Shown: piece after piece, positions 19,255 through 29,521 of the stretch
Layout of the letters: each line of letters begins with the position of its first letter
Numbering within the stretch: the stretch's first letter is position 1
Source of the DNA: an uncultured Roseobacter sp.
GTDB taxonomy: Bacteria; Pseudomonadota; Alphaproteobacteria; Rhodobacterales; Rhodobacteraceae
Direction of reading: 5' to 3'
DNA length: 49,125 bases
Assembly (NCBI RefSeq): GCF_947496515.1
Contig: NZ_CANMDB010000018.1
Location: 1 to 49,125 of the forward strand
Program-made: the position numbers and the translations under genes
Notes under the pieces: generated by a model
Told to the model about the DNA's origin: nothing
What the model saw: only the letters and a program-made list of their open reading frames with translations
Databases searched by the model: none

Positions 19255-20178
19255 ATGAGTTCCGAGATCACGCTCGCTTTCGCGCATCCGTCCGAGAGGG
19301 CGGAGGCCACGGCACCCGATGGCCCGCTGGACCGGATCTCCGTGCGCGATCACGTGGTGGAGGTTGAAATCGGCGCCTTTCAGGCCGAGCGTGGTGTGAC
19401 GCAGCGGATTTGCTTCAACATCGTAGTTGAAGTGCAGCCGCTGACCGGGCCCATCGACGACGATGTCGACCGGATCCTCAGCTATGATCGGGTGACCGAG
19501 GCCATTACCTTTGAGCTGTCGGCAGAACGGCTCAATCTGCTGGAGACGCTGGCGGAGCGCATTGCGGAGCGGATCCTGTTGGAACCGCAGGCCGTGCGCG
19601 CTTTTGTTCGGATCGAAAAGATCGACCGCGGCCCCGGTGCTCTGGGGGTGGAGATCGTGCGCGCGCGGCAGCCCAGCGTCGAGATCCGGGCTGAGGAAGG
19701 TCCGGCACCGCAGCCTGACCTGATCTATCTGAGCAATGGGGCCATTGCCTCACCACATCTGATCGGCTGGATCGATCAGATTGAAGCGCGCGGCAGACCG
19801 CTCATCTTCTGTGTCGGTCCTGCGGAAGTTCCGGCACCGCAGACGGGACATAAAATGGCACAACGCCGGATCGACCTGTTGAGCATCGAGCAGAATGCCT
19901 GGGTGCTGGCCTCCAAGGACGACCGCTGCGTGGTGGTGGAGACCCGGACGGAGCTGGACTGGGCCATGAAGAACGGCCAGACCTGTGTCTGGGCACCGTC
20001 CAAGATCGTGCTGGATGCGGTGGATGGTCCGTCTGCCCAGCCGCGCGATGCGGTGGCGCTGGCCGCGTGGTTCGCCGCCACATTTGACGCACCAGAGTTG
20101 ACCGTGATCGGTGCCGATCTGCCTGCATCTGCGCCGGTGGTCCTGAAGGCGGTGCCGGTGGATCAAGCGCAGGTCTGA
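19255..20178 (+). CDS. folB: Dihydroneopterin aldolase-like protein with an extra C-terminal domain
   Basis: The first 140 residues are FolB-like: EIGAFQAERG holds the expected Glu, SYDRVTEAI the Tyr, and LETLAERIAERIL the helix. FolB makes 6-hydroxymethyl-dihydropterin in folate synthesis. Where canonical FolB has a catalytic Lys in a KPxA motif, this protein reads EKIDRGPGALG, so that Lys is displaced or absent. A second part of about 150 residues (from about PDLIYLSNGAIA to the end) matches no family I know and makes the protein 307 aa, over twice the normal size. It is followed after 3 bases by folP, so the folate role is supported by context. Confidence 0.85.
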   Translation: MSSEITLAFAHPSERAEATAPDGPLDRISVRDHVVEVEIGAFQAERGVTQRICFNIVVEVQPLTGPIDDDVDRILSYDRVTEAITFELSAERLNLLETLAERIAERILLEPQAVRAFVRIEKIDRGPGALGVEIVRARQPSVEIRAEEGPAPQPDLIYLSNGAIASPHLIGWIDQIEARGRPLIFCVGPAEVPAPQTGHKMAQRRIDLLSIEQNAWVLASKDDRCVVVETRTELDWAMKNGQTCVWAPSKIVLDAVDGPSAQPRDAVALAAWFAATFDAPELTVIGADLPASAPVVLKAVPVDQAQV

Positions 20179-20181
20179 GCG

Positions 20182-21195
20182 GTGACAGACTATCTGCGCC
20201 CCATCGTCCAGACGGATCCCGCGCGGCCCGCCGCGGCCCTGTCGCTCGCGGGGGGCTGGGGTTGGTTCACGCACGTGGAGCGGCTGTCGCGCCACGCTGC
20301 TTCTCAGATAGTGCCCGCAGATCAGATTGCACCTGAGCGGTTGGCGCCTTTGACGGCATCCCGCGCAGCGATCGCAGGCATGCAGATGGACAGACCTCGC
20401 GTGATGGGCATTCTCAATACCACGCCCGACAGTTTCTCCGATGGCGGGCGGCACATGGGCGCCGAAGCGGCCCTTGCGGCGGCGCGCGGCATGGCTCTGG
20501 CGGATATCATCGACATCGGGGGCGAATCGACCCGGCCCGGCGCTGCAACCGTCTCGGAGGAGGAGGAGATTGCCCGCACCGCGCCGGTGATCAAGGCGCT
20601 GCGCGCGGGCGGGATCATGGCGCCTTTCTCAATTGATACGCGTAAGGCCGCCGTCGCCGAGGCCGCCCTGCAGTCGGGCGCGGGGCTGGTGAACGATGTC
20701 TCCGGCTTTACTTTTGACGATGCTCTGGCGCCGCTTTGTGCCGCGCGCGGCATACCGGTCTGCGTGATGCACGCACAGGGCGATCCGGCCACAATGCAGC
20801 AGGATCCGACATATGATAACGTCCTGCTCGATGTCTATGACTTCCTCGACGGTCAGATCGCGCGGCTGGAGGCACAGGGCATCGCGCGCGACCGCATCAT
20901 TGCCGATCCTGGCATCGGCTTTGGCAAGACCCTTCAGCACAACCTGACCCTTTTATCGCGGCTTTCGCTGTTTCACGGCTTGGGCGTGCCAATCCTGCTG
21001 GGCGCCTCGCGCAAAGGGTTCATCGGCACCCTCAGCGGGGTGGAGCGGGCCGACCAGCGGATGCCGGGCTCGCTGGCCGTGGCGCTCGCGGCGCTGAAAC
21101 ACGGGACACAAATCGTGCGCGTCCATGATGTGCCGGAGACCGCTCAGGCCATTGCGCTCTGGCGCGCTGCCGTGGCAGGTACGCGGGATGGATAA
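20182..21195 (+). CDS. folP: Dihydropteroate synthase
   Basis: Condenses 6-hydroxymethyl-dihydropterin pyrophosphate with p-aminobenzoate, the target of sulfonamides. Diagnostic motifs are [46 protein letters not shown] and [10 protein letters not shown], all within a TIM-barrel enzyme. The GTG start at 20182 lies only 3 bases after the folB stop. The N-terminal 70 residues before the first motif are longer than in E. coli FolP. The 3' end overlaps glmM by 8 bases, consistent with a folB-folP-glmM operon. The protein ends with a normal [10 protein letters not shown] helix. Confidence 0.96.
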   Translation: MTDYLRPIVQTDPARPAAALSLAGGWGWFTHVERLSRHAASQIVPADQIAPERLAPLTASRAAIAGMQMDRPRVMGILNTTPDSFSDGGRHMGAEAALAAARGMALADIIDIGGESTRPGAATVSEEEEIARTAPVIKALRAGGIMAPFSIDTRKAAVAEAALQSGAGLVNDVSGFTFDDALAPLCAARGIPVCVMHAQGDPATMQQDPTYDNVLLDVYDFLDGQIARLEAQGIARDRIIADPGIGFGKTLQHNLTLLSRLSLFHGLGVPILLGASRKGFIGTLSGVERADQRMPGSLAVALAALKHGTQIVRVHDVPETAQAIALWRAAVAGTRDG

Positions 21196-22537
21196 ACTCT
21201 TTGGAACTGACGGGGTGCGCGGTACCGCCAACACGCACCCCATGACAGCCGAGATGGCGCTGCGCATCGGTGCTGCCGTGGGCCAGTATTTCAGCCGCGA
21301 TGGCTCCAGCGTTCACCGGGTGGTCATTGGCAAGGACACGCGGCTGTCGGGCTATATGTTCGAGAACGCGCTGACCGCGGGGCTGACCTCCACCGGCATG
21401 AATGTGCTGCTGCTGGGGCCTGTGCCCACACCTGCGGTGGGGCTGCTGACGCGATCCATGCGCGCCGATCTCGGCGTGATGATCTCCGCCAGCCACAACC
21501 CCGCGGCGGACAATGGCATCAAGTTCTTCGGGCCGGACGGGTTCAAGCTCTCCGACCAGATGGAAGCGGACATCGAGGCGCTGATGGCGCAGGGCGTCCC
21601 GCTGGCGGCCTCGAACCGGATCGGACGGGCCAAGCGGATCGACGATGGGCGCTTTCGCTATATCGAACGGGTGAAATCCTCCTTTCCGCGGCAGCAGGCC
21701 CTCGACGGGCTCAAGGTGGTCATAGATTGCGCGAACGGTGCCGCCCACCGCGTTGCCCCCGAGGCGCTGTGGGAGTTGGGTGCGACCGTGATCCCCGTGG
21801 GCGTGTCCCCCAACGGGCACAACATCAATGACAACTGCGGCTCTACCCACCCGGAACAGGCAGCGGAGGTCGTCCGGCGCGAGGGCGCGGATGTGGGCAT
21901 CTGCCTTGACGGCGATGCGGACCGGCTGATCCTGCTGGATGAGACCGGCAAGGTGGGCGACGGCGATCAGTTCATGGCGCTGATGGCGCATCGCTGGGCG
22001 CAGGAAGGGCGGCTGGCGCAAAAGGCGCTGGTGGCCACGGTCATGTCCAACCTGGGGTTGGAGCAGTTTCTCCAAGGCAAGGGATTACGGCTGGAACGCA
22101 CGGCGGTTGGGGATCGCTATGTGGTCGAGCGCATGCGCGCGGGTGGCTTTAACCTGGGCGGTGAGCAATCCGGTCATATCGTCATGTCGGATCACGCAAC
22201 CACCGGCGACGGGCTGATGGCCGGGCTGCAGTTCCTGGCGGAAATGATCCGCTCCGGCAAACCGGCGAGCGCCTTGCTCAACAGCTTTGATCCGGTGCCG
22301 CAACTGCTCAAGAACGTCCGCTTTGCCACCGGTCAGGCTCCGCTGGAGGCCGCAGAGGTCAAGAGCGCGATCGCACAGGCGGAGGCGGATCTGGCGGGCA
22401 AGGGGCGGCTGCTCATCCGGAAATCGGGGACGGAACCGCTCGTCCGGGTGATGGCGGAGCATGAGGATGCCAGCCTCATGACACGCGCTGTCGATAGCGT
22501 GGTTGAGGCAGTGGCGGACGCGGTCTCGACGGGCTAG
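21188..22537 (+). CDS. glmM: Phosphoglucosamine mutase
   Basis: Converts glucosamine-6-phosphate to glucosamine-1-phosphate on the way to UDP-GlcNAc, for peptidoglycan and LPS. The family landmarks are [10 protein letters not shown] at the N-terminus, the phosphoserine loop [13 protein letters not shown], the metal loop DGDADR, EQSGHIV and the C-terminal phosphate-binding [12 protein letters not shown]. The length is 449 aa. The start at 21188 overlaps the end of folP. The stop codon shares the palindrome CTAG with the stop of the converging DMT gene. A folP-glmM pairing is common in many bacteria. Confidence 0.97.
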   Translation: MDKLFGTDGVRGTANTHPMTAEMALRIGAAVGQYFSRDGSSVHRVVIGKDTRLSGYMFENALTAGLTSTGMNVLLLGPVPTPAVGLLTRSMRADLGVMISASHNPAADNGIKFFGPDGFKLSDQMEADIEALMAQGVPLAASNRIGRAKRIDDGRFRYIERVKSSFPRQQALDGLKVVIDCANGAAHRVAPEALWELGATVIPVGVSPNGHNINDNCGSTHPEQAAEVVRREGADVGICLDGDADRLILLDETGKVGDGDQFMALMAHRWAQEGRLAQKALVATVMSNLGLEQFLQGKGLRLERTAVGDRYVVERMRAGGFNLGGEQSGHIVMSDHATTGDGLMAGLQFLAEMIRSGKPASALLNSFDPVPQLLKNVRFATGQAPLEAAEVKSAIAQAEADLAGKGRLLIRKSGTEPLVRVMAEHEDASLMTRAVDSVVEAVADAVSTG

Positions 22538-23451
22538 CGTCGCCGAAACAAGCGGCTGAACGCACCGTACTGGCTGAGGCCCACACCGGTCAGGATCAGC
22601 GTCATCGCCAGCAGCAGCGAGGCGGGCAGGGGCTCGCCCAGCACCATCGCGCCGAGGATCACCGACCACGCGGGCACCTGATAGTTCGTGAGCGACATAA
22701 ACACAGGCCCCGCGCTGCGCACCACCATCACCCGCAGCAGGCTGGCCGCGGCAGTGGGGATCAGCCCCAATAGCGCGACCACCATTACCGTTGTCGGATC
22801 CAGCAGCGGCGGCGCCCCCTCCACGATCAGCGCCAGCGGCAGGATCAGGACCGCACCGATCAGCATCAGCAGTGTTGTCAGCCCGATGGGGTCTACCGGG
22901 GGCAGTCGCCGCATCAGGATCGACGAGGTGCCGTAGCAGGCCGCAGCCCCCAGACAGGCCGCGCGCCCCGCAGGCTCCATCGCAGCACCCGTCGTCTCAA
23001 ACGCCTGAGCACCGATCAGCACGCAGACCCCGACGAAACCGATGCCGAATCCCACCGCTTTGCGCAGGGTCATCCGCTCTCCCGGCACCAGAAAATGGGC
23101 CAGCGGCAGCACGATGAGGGCGACAGCGGCCATGGACACCCCGGCAAAGCCCGCGGTCACGAACTGCTGACCCCAGGCCAGCAGCAGGAACGGCAAGGCA
23201 GAGCTGAGCACACCGATGGCAGCGACCGCGACCCGATCTGCTTGCGTCAGCGGGCGCTGAAACAGCCGCAGACCCGTCGCGCGCCAGACCACCAGCAGCA
23301 AGATCGCCGCGAACCCGATCCGCCCCGCCGCGAGCCAGAACGGGGTGATCCCGCGCAGGGCAATCTCCGTGACCATGAAGGTGCCACCCCAGGTGAACCC
23401 CAGCGTGGCAACCATCAGCCAGCTGCGCGTGGTGATCTGTGGCTGATCCAT
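22534..23451 (-). CDS. DMT-superfamily (EamA-type) transporter
   Basis: A 305-aa protein with about ten hydrophobic helices in two related halves. It has the N-terminal [16 protein letters not shown] segment and a C-terminal pattern ([21 protein letters not shown]) characteristic of EamA exporters. The two C-terminal arginines leave a short basic tail inside the cell. The substrate is unknown. It is divergent from the 56-aa membrane protein across about 80 bases and convergent with glmM, sharing a CTAG at the stops. It differs clearly in sequence from the DMT gene at 1036-1938. Confidence 0.9.
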   Translation of the reverse strand: MDQPQITTRSWLMVATLGFTWGGTFMVTEIALRGITPFWLAAGRIGFAAILLLVVWRATGLRLFQRPLTQADRVAVAAIGVLSSALPFLLLAWGQQFVTAGFAGVSMAAVALIVLPLAHFLVPGERMTLRKAVGFGIGFVGVCVLIGAQAFETTGAAMEPAGRAACLGAAACYGTSSILMRRLPPVDPIGLTTLLMLIGAVLILPLALIVEGAPPLLDPTTVMVVALLGLIPTAAASLLRVMVVRSAGPVFMSLTNYQVPAWSVILGAMVLGEPLPASLLLAMTLILTGVGLSQYGAFSRLFRRR

Positions 23452-23531
23452 GCGTCCTTCTGTCCCGTAACCGGTGCGGAACCCTCCGCACAGTCGAGCG
23501 GTTATGTCAGGGAATGCAGAGGAGAGAAACC

Positions 23532-23702
23532 ATGGACTTCACCTATCTCGTCGTCATCCTGGCACTCGTCACCATGCTGGCGGTCATCATCTTTGCGATG
23601 GTCAGCAAGGCAAAGGTCGAGGCGCGGATGAAAGACGAAAACAGCACGAAATCAACGCTGGCGGCGGACAAAAGCTCCACCGGTAAGTCGGCGGACGTGT
23701 AA
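23532..23702 (+). CDS. 56-aa single-pass membrane protein
   Basis: A short gene with a strong ribosome site (AGGAGAG, about 23519-23525) seven bases before the ATG. One membrane helix (YLVVILALVTMLAVIIFAMV) spans residues about 5-24, followed by a charged, Lys/Ser/Thr-rich cytoplasmic tail. It is followed by a strong bidirectional terminator, so it is probably expressed as a single-gene transcript. I do not recognise the family. The reading frame can start upstream at 23439, but that region has no ribosome site and covers the divergent promoter. Confidence 0.75.
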   Translation: MDFTYLVVILALVTMLAVIIFAMVSKAKVEARMKDENSTKSTLAADKSSTGKSADV

Positions 23703-23710
23703 GGCAGCTT

Positions 23711-23745
23711 TAAAAAGCCCCGGGGATGGCCCCGGGGCTTTTTCT

Positions 23746-23746
<1 letters not shown>
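23711..23746. terminator. Bidirectional intrinsic terminator
   Basis: AAAAAGCCCCGGGG and CCCCGGGGCTTTTT form a perfect hairpin with a four-base loop (ATGG), with A-run and T-run on the two sides. It serves both the 56-aa gene (plus strand) and ilvC (minus strand), whose stop is immediately to the right. Confidence 0.92.
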
Positions 23747-24804
<1,058 letters not shown>

Positions 24805-24901
24805 CTACTGGCCAAGGGGAACGTTCGCAGCTATATTATCGCAGAAATGCTGGCTGATTGAGGTGAAATCATGCGCTCAAATATCAATAACTGGAAAAAT
24901 C

Positions 24902-25357
24902 ATGCTCGATGATCTGGACCGGCGGTTGTTGCGACACTGGCAAGCGGACGCAACCCTGAGCCCGGCGGAGCTGGCAGCGACGGTAGGCGTGACACCGGCC
25001 AAGGTGTCGCGGCGCATCGCGCGGTTGCAGGACACCGGGGTGATTGAGGGTATCGGTGCCGTCATCGACTGGTCCGCCCTGGGCTATACGGTCGAGGTCT
25101 CGCTGCGCATCACCTTGGACAAGACACAAGCCGGATCCTTCGATGGCTTCATCACGGCGGCGCGGGCGGTGCCTGAAGTGACGGAGATCCAGACCTTTCT
25201 GGGCAGCGTCGACGTACGATTGAACATCATTGCCCGGGACGTCGCACATTATCAGCAGATCTACCGTGAAAGGATCCTGACGCTGCCCCATATCTCGGAC
25301 ATCGAGGCGCTGATGCAGATCGCACGGATCAAGGACGGTGAGGCGCTGCCCCTGTGA
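24902..25357 (+). CDS. Lrp/AsnC-family regulator 1
   Basis: 151 aa, the standard size for Lrp/AsnC proteins. The N-terminal helix-turn-helix (LDRRLLRHWQADATLSPAEL then TVGVTPAKVSRRIARLQDTG) is followed by the alpha/beta RAM ligand-binding domain. The open frame extends left to 24767 over the ilvC promoter, but MLDDLDRRLL at 24902 is the family start. Its last four bases overlap the start of the second Lrp gene (GTGA), so the two are co-translated and could form a heteromer. The likely targets are ilvC and the downstream aminotransferase; this is inferred from position. Confidence 0.92.
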   Translation: MLDDLDRRLLRHWQADATLSPAELAATVGVTPAKVSRRIARLQDTGVIEGIGAVIDWSALGYTVEVSLRITLDKTQAGSFDGFITAARAVPEVTEIQTFLGSVDVRLNIIARDVAHYQQIYRERILTLPHISDIEALMQIARIKDGEALPL

Positions 25358-25812
25358 TCGCGCTGGATGACATCGACCGGGCGTTGCTGCGCGCGCTGGC
25401 ACGGGATGCAACCCAAAGTGCGGGTGCTCTCGGCCGGACGCTCGGCCTGTCGCAACCCGCCACCTGGCGGCGGATCCGCAAGCTGGAGGATGCGGGCGTG
25501 ATCAAGGGCCGGACGCTGCGGCTGAACCCCGAAAAGCTGGGGTTTGGCGTGGCGGTCTTTCTGGGGGTCAAGCTCGCCGCCAAGGGACGCAGTAGTCTGG
25601 AAGACTTCGAGCGCGCGGTCACCGCGATCCCCGAGGTGCAGCGGGTAGAGCATGTCTTGGGGTTGTTCGACTACCGGCTGCGGGTGGTCGCCCGCGATCT
25701 GTCTGATTTCGAGCGGGTGCTGCGGCGGCGGATCATGACGCTGCCCGGGGCAGGGGCGGTTGAGGCGAATGTGCTTTTGAGCGAGGAGCGGCTGCCCGGA
25801 CCGCTCGACTAA
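25354..25812 (+). CDS. Lrp/AsnC-family regulator 2
   Basis: 152 aa with an N-terminal HTH (DDIDRALLRALARDATQSAG, then GLSQPATWRRIRKLEDAGVI) and a C-terminal RAM domain. GTG start overlapping the stop of regulator 1. The two proteins are related but far from identical, notably in the ligand pocket region (KAxxDF-type segment VEHVLGLFDYRLRVVARD). Paired Lrp genes also occur in siroheme decarboxylase systems (AhbA/B, NirD/L), but no haem genes are nearby, and a transcriptional role near ilvC is more likely. Confidence 0.92.
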   Translation: MIALDDIDRALLRALARDATQSAGALGRTLGLSQPATWRRIRKLEDAGVIKGRTLRLNPEKLGFGVAVFLGVKLAAKGRSSLEDFERAVTAIPEVQRVEHVLGLFDYRLRVVARDLSDFERVLRRRIMTLPGAGAVEANVLLSEERLPGPLD

Positions 25813-25963
25813 GCGCGGCGGGTGGCCAGAAGATCCCCATTGGGAACCACTGTTTCCGATGGTGTCGCCGGGGCGCGCCAAAACGCCGCCGGTATACCTA
25901 AGTAGACTTTGCCAAGGGCGAGGGGAGCGGATATTCCGGCGCAAACCTAGGGGAGTTACCACG

Positions 25964-27091
25964 ATGGCTGCATTGCTCGATACCGTTGATCCGATGGGGC
26001 TCGAAGAGTTTTCGGTTGTTTTCACGGACCGGTCGCTGAATTCCATGAGCGCTGCGTTCCAGCAGGTGATGCGCGACATCTCCGGCATGCTGAGCGAGGT
26101 TTACAACGCCGCGGCGGTCGTTGTGATCCCGGGCGGCGGCACTTACGGGATGGAAGCGGTCGCGCGCCAGTTCGCCCGTGACGCAGAGGTGCTTGTCGTG
26201 CGCAACGGCTGGTTCTCCTACCGCTGGAGCCAGATCCTGGAGACCGGCGGGCTGACGGGCAATACCACCGTGCTGAAAGCCCGGCAGGCCGGCAACGCGA
26301 CGGTGTCGCCCTTTCGGCCCGCGCCGATTGAGGAAGTGACCGCGGCGATCGCCGCCCAGAGGCCGCAGGTCGTCTTTGCGCCCCATGTGGAGACAAGCGC
26401 CGGGGTGATCCTGCCCGACGACTACATTACGCAGATGGCGCAGGCGGCCCGGGATGTGGGCGCGCTCATGGTGCTCGATTGCATCGCGTCGGGCTGTGCC
26501 TGGGTCGATATGCGCAAGCTGGGTGTGGATGTGCTGATCTCCGCGCCGCAGAAAGGGTGGTCCGCCTCCCCATCCGCGGGTCTGGTGATGCTCTCCGAAC
26601 GTGCTGTGGCGCGGCTGGCGGAGACGCAATCGGACAGCTTTGCCATAGATCTGGGCAAATGGCACAGCATCATGCAGGCCTATCTGGACGGCGGTCACGC
26701 GTATCACGCGACCATGCCCACCGATGCGCTGCGCGGCTTTCGCGATACCATGCTGGAGACGCAAAGCTACGGGTTTGAGCGCCTGAAAGAGGCGCAGTGG
26801 CGGCTAGGGGACAGCGTGCGGTCGATGTTGGCGGCTAAGGGCGTCGTCTCCGTCGCGGCAGAGGGGTTCGGCGCGCCGGGTGTGGTGGTGAGCTATACGG
26901 CCGATCCTGACATCCAGAACGGCAAAAGGTTTGCGGCGGAAGGCATGCAGATTGCGGCGGGTGTGCCGCTGCAATGCGATGAGCCTGCCGATTTCCGGAC
27001 CTTTCGGCTGGGGCTCTTCGGGCTCGATAAGCTTTATGATGTGGAGGCGACGCTGGGCCGGTTGCAACGGGTGATCGACCGCGTCTTGTAA
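25964..27091 (+). CDS. Class V aminotransferase (alanine--glyoxylate type)
   Basis: 375-aa PLP enzyme of the class V family. The cofactor region GGGTYGMEAVAR, the VETSAGVILPDDYI segment, VLDCIASGCAWVDMRKLGVD with the PLP Asp, and the lysine loop ISAPQKGWSASPSAG (Lys forms the Schiff base) are in place. Substrates could be alanine/glyoxylate, serine/glyoxylate or aspartate; sequence alone does not choose. The frame opens at 25859, but the ATG at 25964 has AGGGGAG at an 8-base spacing and is preferred. It follows the Lrp pair after 150 bases and is convergent with the UbiH-type gene. Repeat copy A lies between them. Confidence 0.88.
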   Translation: MAALLDTVDPMGLEEFSVVFTDRSLNSMSAAFQQVMRDISGMLSEVYNAAAVVVIPGGGTYGMEAVARQFARDAEVLVVRNGWFSYRWSQILETGGLTGNTTVLKARQAGNATVSPFRPAPIEEVTAAIAAQRPQVVFAPHVETSAGVILPDDYITQMAQAARDVGALMVLDCIASGCAWVDMRKLGVDVLISAPQKGWSASPSAGLVMLSERAVARLAETQSDSFAIDLGKWHSIMQAYLDGGHAYHATMPTDALRGFRDTMLETQSYGFERLKEAQWRLGDSVRSMLAAKGVVSVAAEGFGAPGVVVSYTADPDIQNGKRFAAEGMQIAAGVPLQCDEPADFRTFRLGLFGLDKLYDVEATLGRLQRVIDRVL

Positions 27092-27111
27092 CCATGGGGC
27101 GTTCAGCGGCC

Positions 27112-27177
27112 GGGGGGAAGCGCTCTTCCCTCCATCGAGGAGGGTCGGGCGCTGCCCGGCCCCCAGGGCCGGGGGGT
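27112..27177 (-). repeat. Two-hairpin intergenic repeat, copy A
   Basis: Read on the minus strand it has hairpin 1 (CCGGCCC-tgg-GGGCCGG), the linker CAG, then hairpin 2: AGCGC and GCGCT outer arms with CCCTCC-TCGAT-GGAGGG inside. It shares the GGGCAG linker and CCTCCTCGATGGAGG core with copies B and C. It lies in the 123 bases between the aminotransferase and UbiH-type stops, so it could be a 3' element for either transcript. Confidence 0.85.
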
Positions 27178-27214
27178 TCAGCGGCTGCGGTGTATCTGGT
27201 TTTCGTGAGGGTTG

Positions 27215-28408
27215 CTAGCGCACGCCGAGGCCCATCTGCATCAAGGTCTTGCGGACGGGCGACATCGCGTAGAGTGCGTTGAGCCCCGCAGCGCGGGCAT
27301 CGCGGAGCGCGGGTGTGCTGACCTGACTGGCGCGGTTCAACAGATCAATGCCCCGCACCCGGAGGGCCACATCGCTGTGCCTTGCGGTGTGATACGCGTC
27401 GAGCATCTGGCGGTCGCCCAAGCCCTCCGGTCGCGCCTCTGCCAGAGACAACAGTGCCGCGGTATCCGCGAGGCTCATGTTCAACCCCTGCGCGCCGATG
27501 GGCGGTACCACATGCGCGGCCTCGGCGATCAGGGCGATCCGCTGGGCTGACATCCGCTCGGCCAGTTGACTGATGATCGGCCAGATACTCCGCCGCGAAG
27601 CCAGCGTCAGCGGCCCGAAGAGGTGACAGCTGCGGACGGAGGCTTCGGCCTCAAAGGCCTCCACCGGCAGGTCATAGCGCGCCTGGCTCAGGGGTCCCTC
27701 ATCCATCCAGACCACGGCGGAGGATGGCACGCCGTCGTGATCGGGCAGGGGTACGAGCGTGAAGGGACCTCCTGTGCGGTGGATCTCGGTCGAGACGTTC
27801 TCATGCGGGATCGGGTGGGTGACGGCGAAGGCCAACGCCTTTTGTCCGTAGCGCATGGTGCGCACGGGAATGCCCGCGCTCTGCCGCATGGGCGAGGTGC
27901 GCCCGTCCGCCGCGATGACCAATCGGGCGTTGACGGAGCTGCCATCGCTGAGCCGCACACGGGCAGCGCTGTCTCGGGTGAAAAGCGTCTCTGCCCCGAG
28001 GCCGGGCCGAAAATCCACGGTGGTCAGCTCGCTCAGCCGCGCAACCAGTTCGCGGCGCAAGAGCCAGTTGGGCGCGTTCCAGCCAAACGGCAACTCTGAG
28101 ATATCATCGGCATTGAACTCGCGCGTCAGCCGCGGTTCCGGTTCATCACCGCCCGCGTCCACAATCCGCATGATCTGCAACGGTGTGACGTGCGGGGCGA
28201 GACGCTCCCACACACCGGATGCCTCCAGCACCTGTCGCGCCGGTTGCAGCAGGGCCGTTGTGCGCATGTCCGCGCCGTCCTCGGAGCGGTCGGTGATGGG
28301 CGGGGCCGGATCAGCGCAGATGACATGAAATCCGGCGGTGCCGAATGCGGCTGCCGCGCTAAGGCCTGCGATGCCACCACCGGAGATGAAGATGTCACAG
28401 CTTTCCAT
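27215..28408 (-). CDS. UbiH/UbiF/COQ6-family FAD-dependent hydroxylase
   Basis: 397-aa flavoprotein monooxygenase, probably for ring hydroxylation in ubiquinone synthesis. It has the N-terminal dinucleotide motif DIFISGGGIAGLSAAAAF, a central ARLVIAADGRTSPMR (DG motif), and the second FAD motif ALIAEAAHVVPPIGAQGLNM; the usual GD in this motif reads EA. The open frame runs to 28621, but MESCDIFISGGG at 28408 begins at the FAD domain and is preceded by CAAGGCGCCGCC. Which ring position it acts on cannot be read from sequence. Downstream are repeat copy A and the convergent aminotransferase. Confidence 0.85.
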   Translation of the reverse strand: MESCDIFISGGGIAGLSAAAAFGTAGFHVICADPAPPITDRSEDGADMRTTALLQPARQVLEASGVWERLAPHVTPLQIMRIVDAGGDEPEPRLTREFNADDISELPFGWNAPNWLLRRELVARLSELTTVDFRPGLGAETLFTRDSAARVRLSDGSSVNARLVIAADGRTSPMRQSAGIPVRTMRYGQKALAFAVTHPIPHENVSTEIHRTGGPFTLVPLPDHDGVPSSAVVWMDEGPLSQARYDLPVEAFEAEASVRSCHLFGPLTLASRRSIWPIISQLAERMSAQRIALIAEAAHVVPPIGAQGLNMSLADTAALLSLAEARPEGLGDRQMLDAYHTARHSDVALRVRGIDLLNRASQVSTPALRDARAAGLNALYAMSPVRKTLMQMGLGVR

Positions 28409-28443
28409 GGCGGCGCCTTGTCCGTTTCGCTTTACCCGCCAGC

Positions 28444-28692
28444 CTAGCCTTTCGTGATCAGGAGCAGAACAACGAAAATCACCGGCACCATGGCAACCGC
28501 AGGGATGTAAAGACCGGGCAGCCCGAAGGTCAGGGCCGAAATCAGCCAAAGGCTGACGAAGATGATGATGGCAAACCAGACGTTGTTCTTGTCGCCGAGC
28601 ATCAGGTCTCGGGCGATCCAACCCAACACGGGTATCTTGAAGAACAGCCGTTGCCAGAGCGGCATGTCTTGTACGGTCGCGGTCATCGTCAT
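28444..28692 (-). CDS. Small two-helix membrane protein
   Basis: 82 aa. After a polar start (MTMTATVQDMPLWQRLFFK) there are two hydrophobic helices: VWFAIIIFVSLWLISALTFG and IPAVAMVPVIFVVLLLIT. AGGAGG lies eight bases before the ATG at 28692, which settles the start although the frame opens farther upstream at 28806. It sits between the HAD nucleotidase and the UbiH-type gene, all on the minus strand, and may be co-transcribed. The family is not recognised. Confidence 0.78.
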   Translation of the reverse strand: MTMTATVQDMPLWQRLFFKIPVLGWIARDLMLGDKNNVWFAIIIFVSLWLISALTFGLPGLYIPAVAMVPVIFVVLLLITKG

Positions 28693-28780
28693 GGTTATTT
28701 CCTCCTGAGGTAGACAGGTAGATAGGGTCGCTGCCACAGGATGGGAGGGGCGTGATTGTCGCAGTTGACCATCTGAGCTG

Positions 28781-29425
28781 TCAGGTGAGGCGCGCCAGAA
28801 AACCACTCAGATCATCGGTATGAAACTGGATATGCGCGCCGGGTCCGCGGGTTTCTGCCACGTGAACCGTGCGCATTCCCATCTCATGCGGAACCTTAAG
28901 ATTTCGTGCATCATCCTCGAACATGGCCGCGGTGCCGGGGCGCAACCCGTCCTTGGCAAATATCGTCTCGAACGCCGTTCGGTCGGGTTTGGGCTGAAAT
29001 CCCGCGTCCTCGACGCCGTAGATCGCATCGAAAAGACCACCCAGCCCGCGGGCGGCCAGCACACGTTCTGCGTAAGGCGCGCTGCCGTTTGTGTAGACGA
29101 TGCGCCGACCGGGCAGCGCGCGGATTTGTGCGGCCAGCGTCGGGTCGGGCTGCAACCGGTCGAGGGGGATGTCGTGGACGTCGTGCAGATAGGGCAGCGG
29201 ATCGAGATCATGCTCCCGCATCAGCCCCGCCAGTGTGGTGCCGTGCGTGGCCCAGTAGTGTGCGCGCAGCCTGTCCGCTTCGGCATGGCCCACGTCGAGT
29301 GCCTCCATGACATAGGCCGTCATGCGCACTTCGATCAGATCAAAGAGCCGCGCGGCAGGCGGGTAAAGCGTATGATCGAGGTCGAAGACCCAGGCATCGA
29401 CAGCGGCGAAAACATCCTTTGGCAT
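28781..29425 (-). CDS. HAD-family pyrimidine 5'-nucleotidase
   Basis: 214-aa HAD phosphatase. Motif I is WVFDLDHTLYPP (nucleophile and acid/base Asp), motif II VYTNGSAPYAERVL, motif III has FQPKPDRTAFETI (Lys), and motif IV is MFEDDARNLKVPHEMGM. This set, with the DHTLYP form of motif I, matches SDT1/PHM8-like pyrimidine 5'-nucleotidases. The start is the ATG at 29425. It is divergent from the GntR gene across about 96 bases, and repeats its strand with the downstream membrane protein. Confidence 0.9.
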   Translation of the reverse strand: MPKDVFAAVDAWVFDLDHTLYPPAARLFDLIEVRMTAYVMEALDVGHAEADRLRAHYWATHGTTLAGLMREHDLDPLPYLHDVHDIPLDRLQPDPTLAAQIRALPGRRIVYTNGSAPYAERVLAARGLGGLFDAIYGVEDAGFQPKPDRTAFETIFAKDGLRPGTAAMFEDDARNLKVPHEMGMRTVHVAETRGPGAHIQFHTDDLSGFLARLT

Positions 29426-29521
29426 GGGGCGGATCTAGCGCCACGCCCCCGCCGCTGCAAGAGCCAGGGTTGCGCTGGACGTGATGCGATCCCTATGGTG
29501 GGCAAAAAGAGGTTCAACATC

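Noticed and set aside
28820-29521. N-terminal extension of the GntR gene
   Set aside because: The open frame extends left across the HAD nucleotidase on the other strand. The GntR HTH begins at 29522 with a ribosome site, and the extension has no domain.
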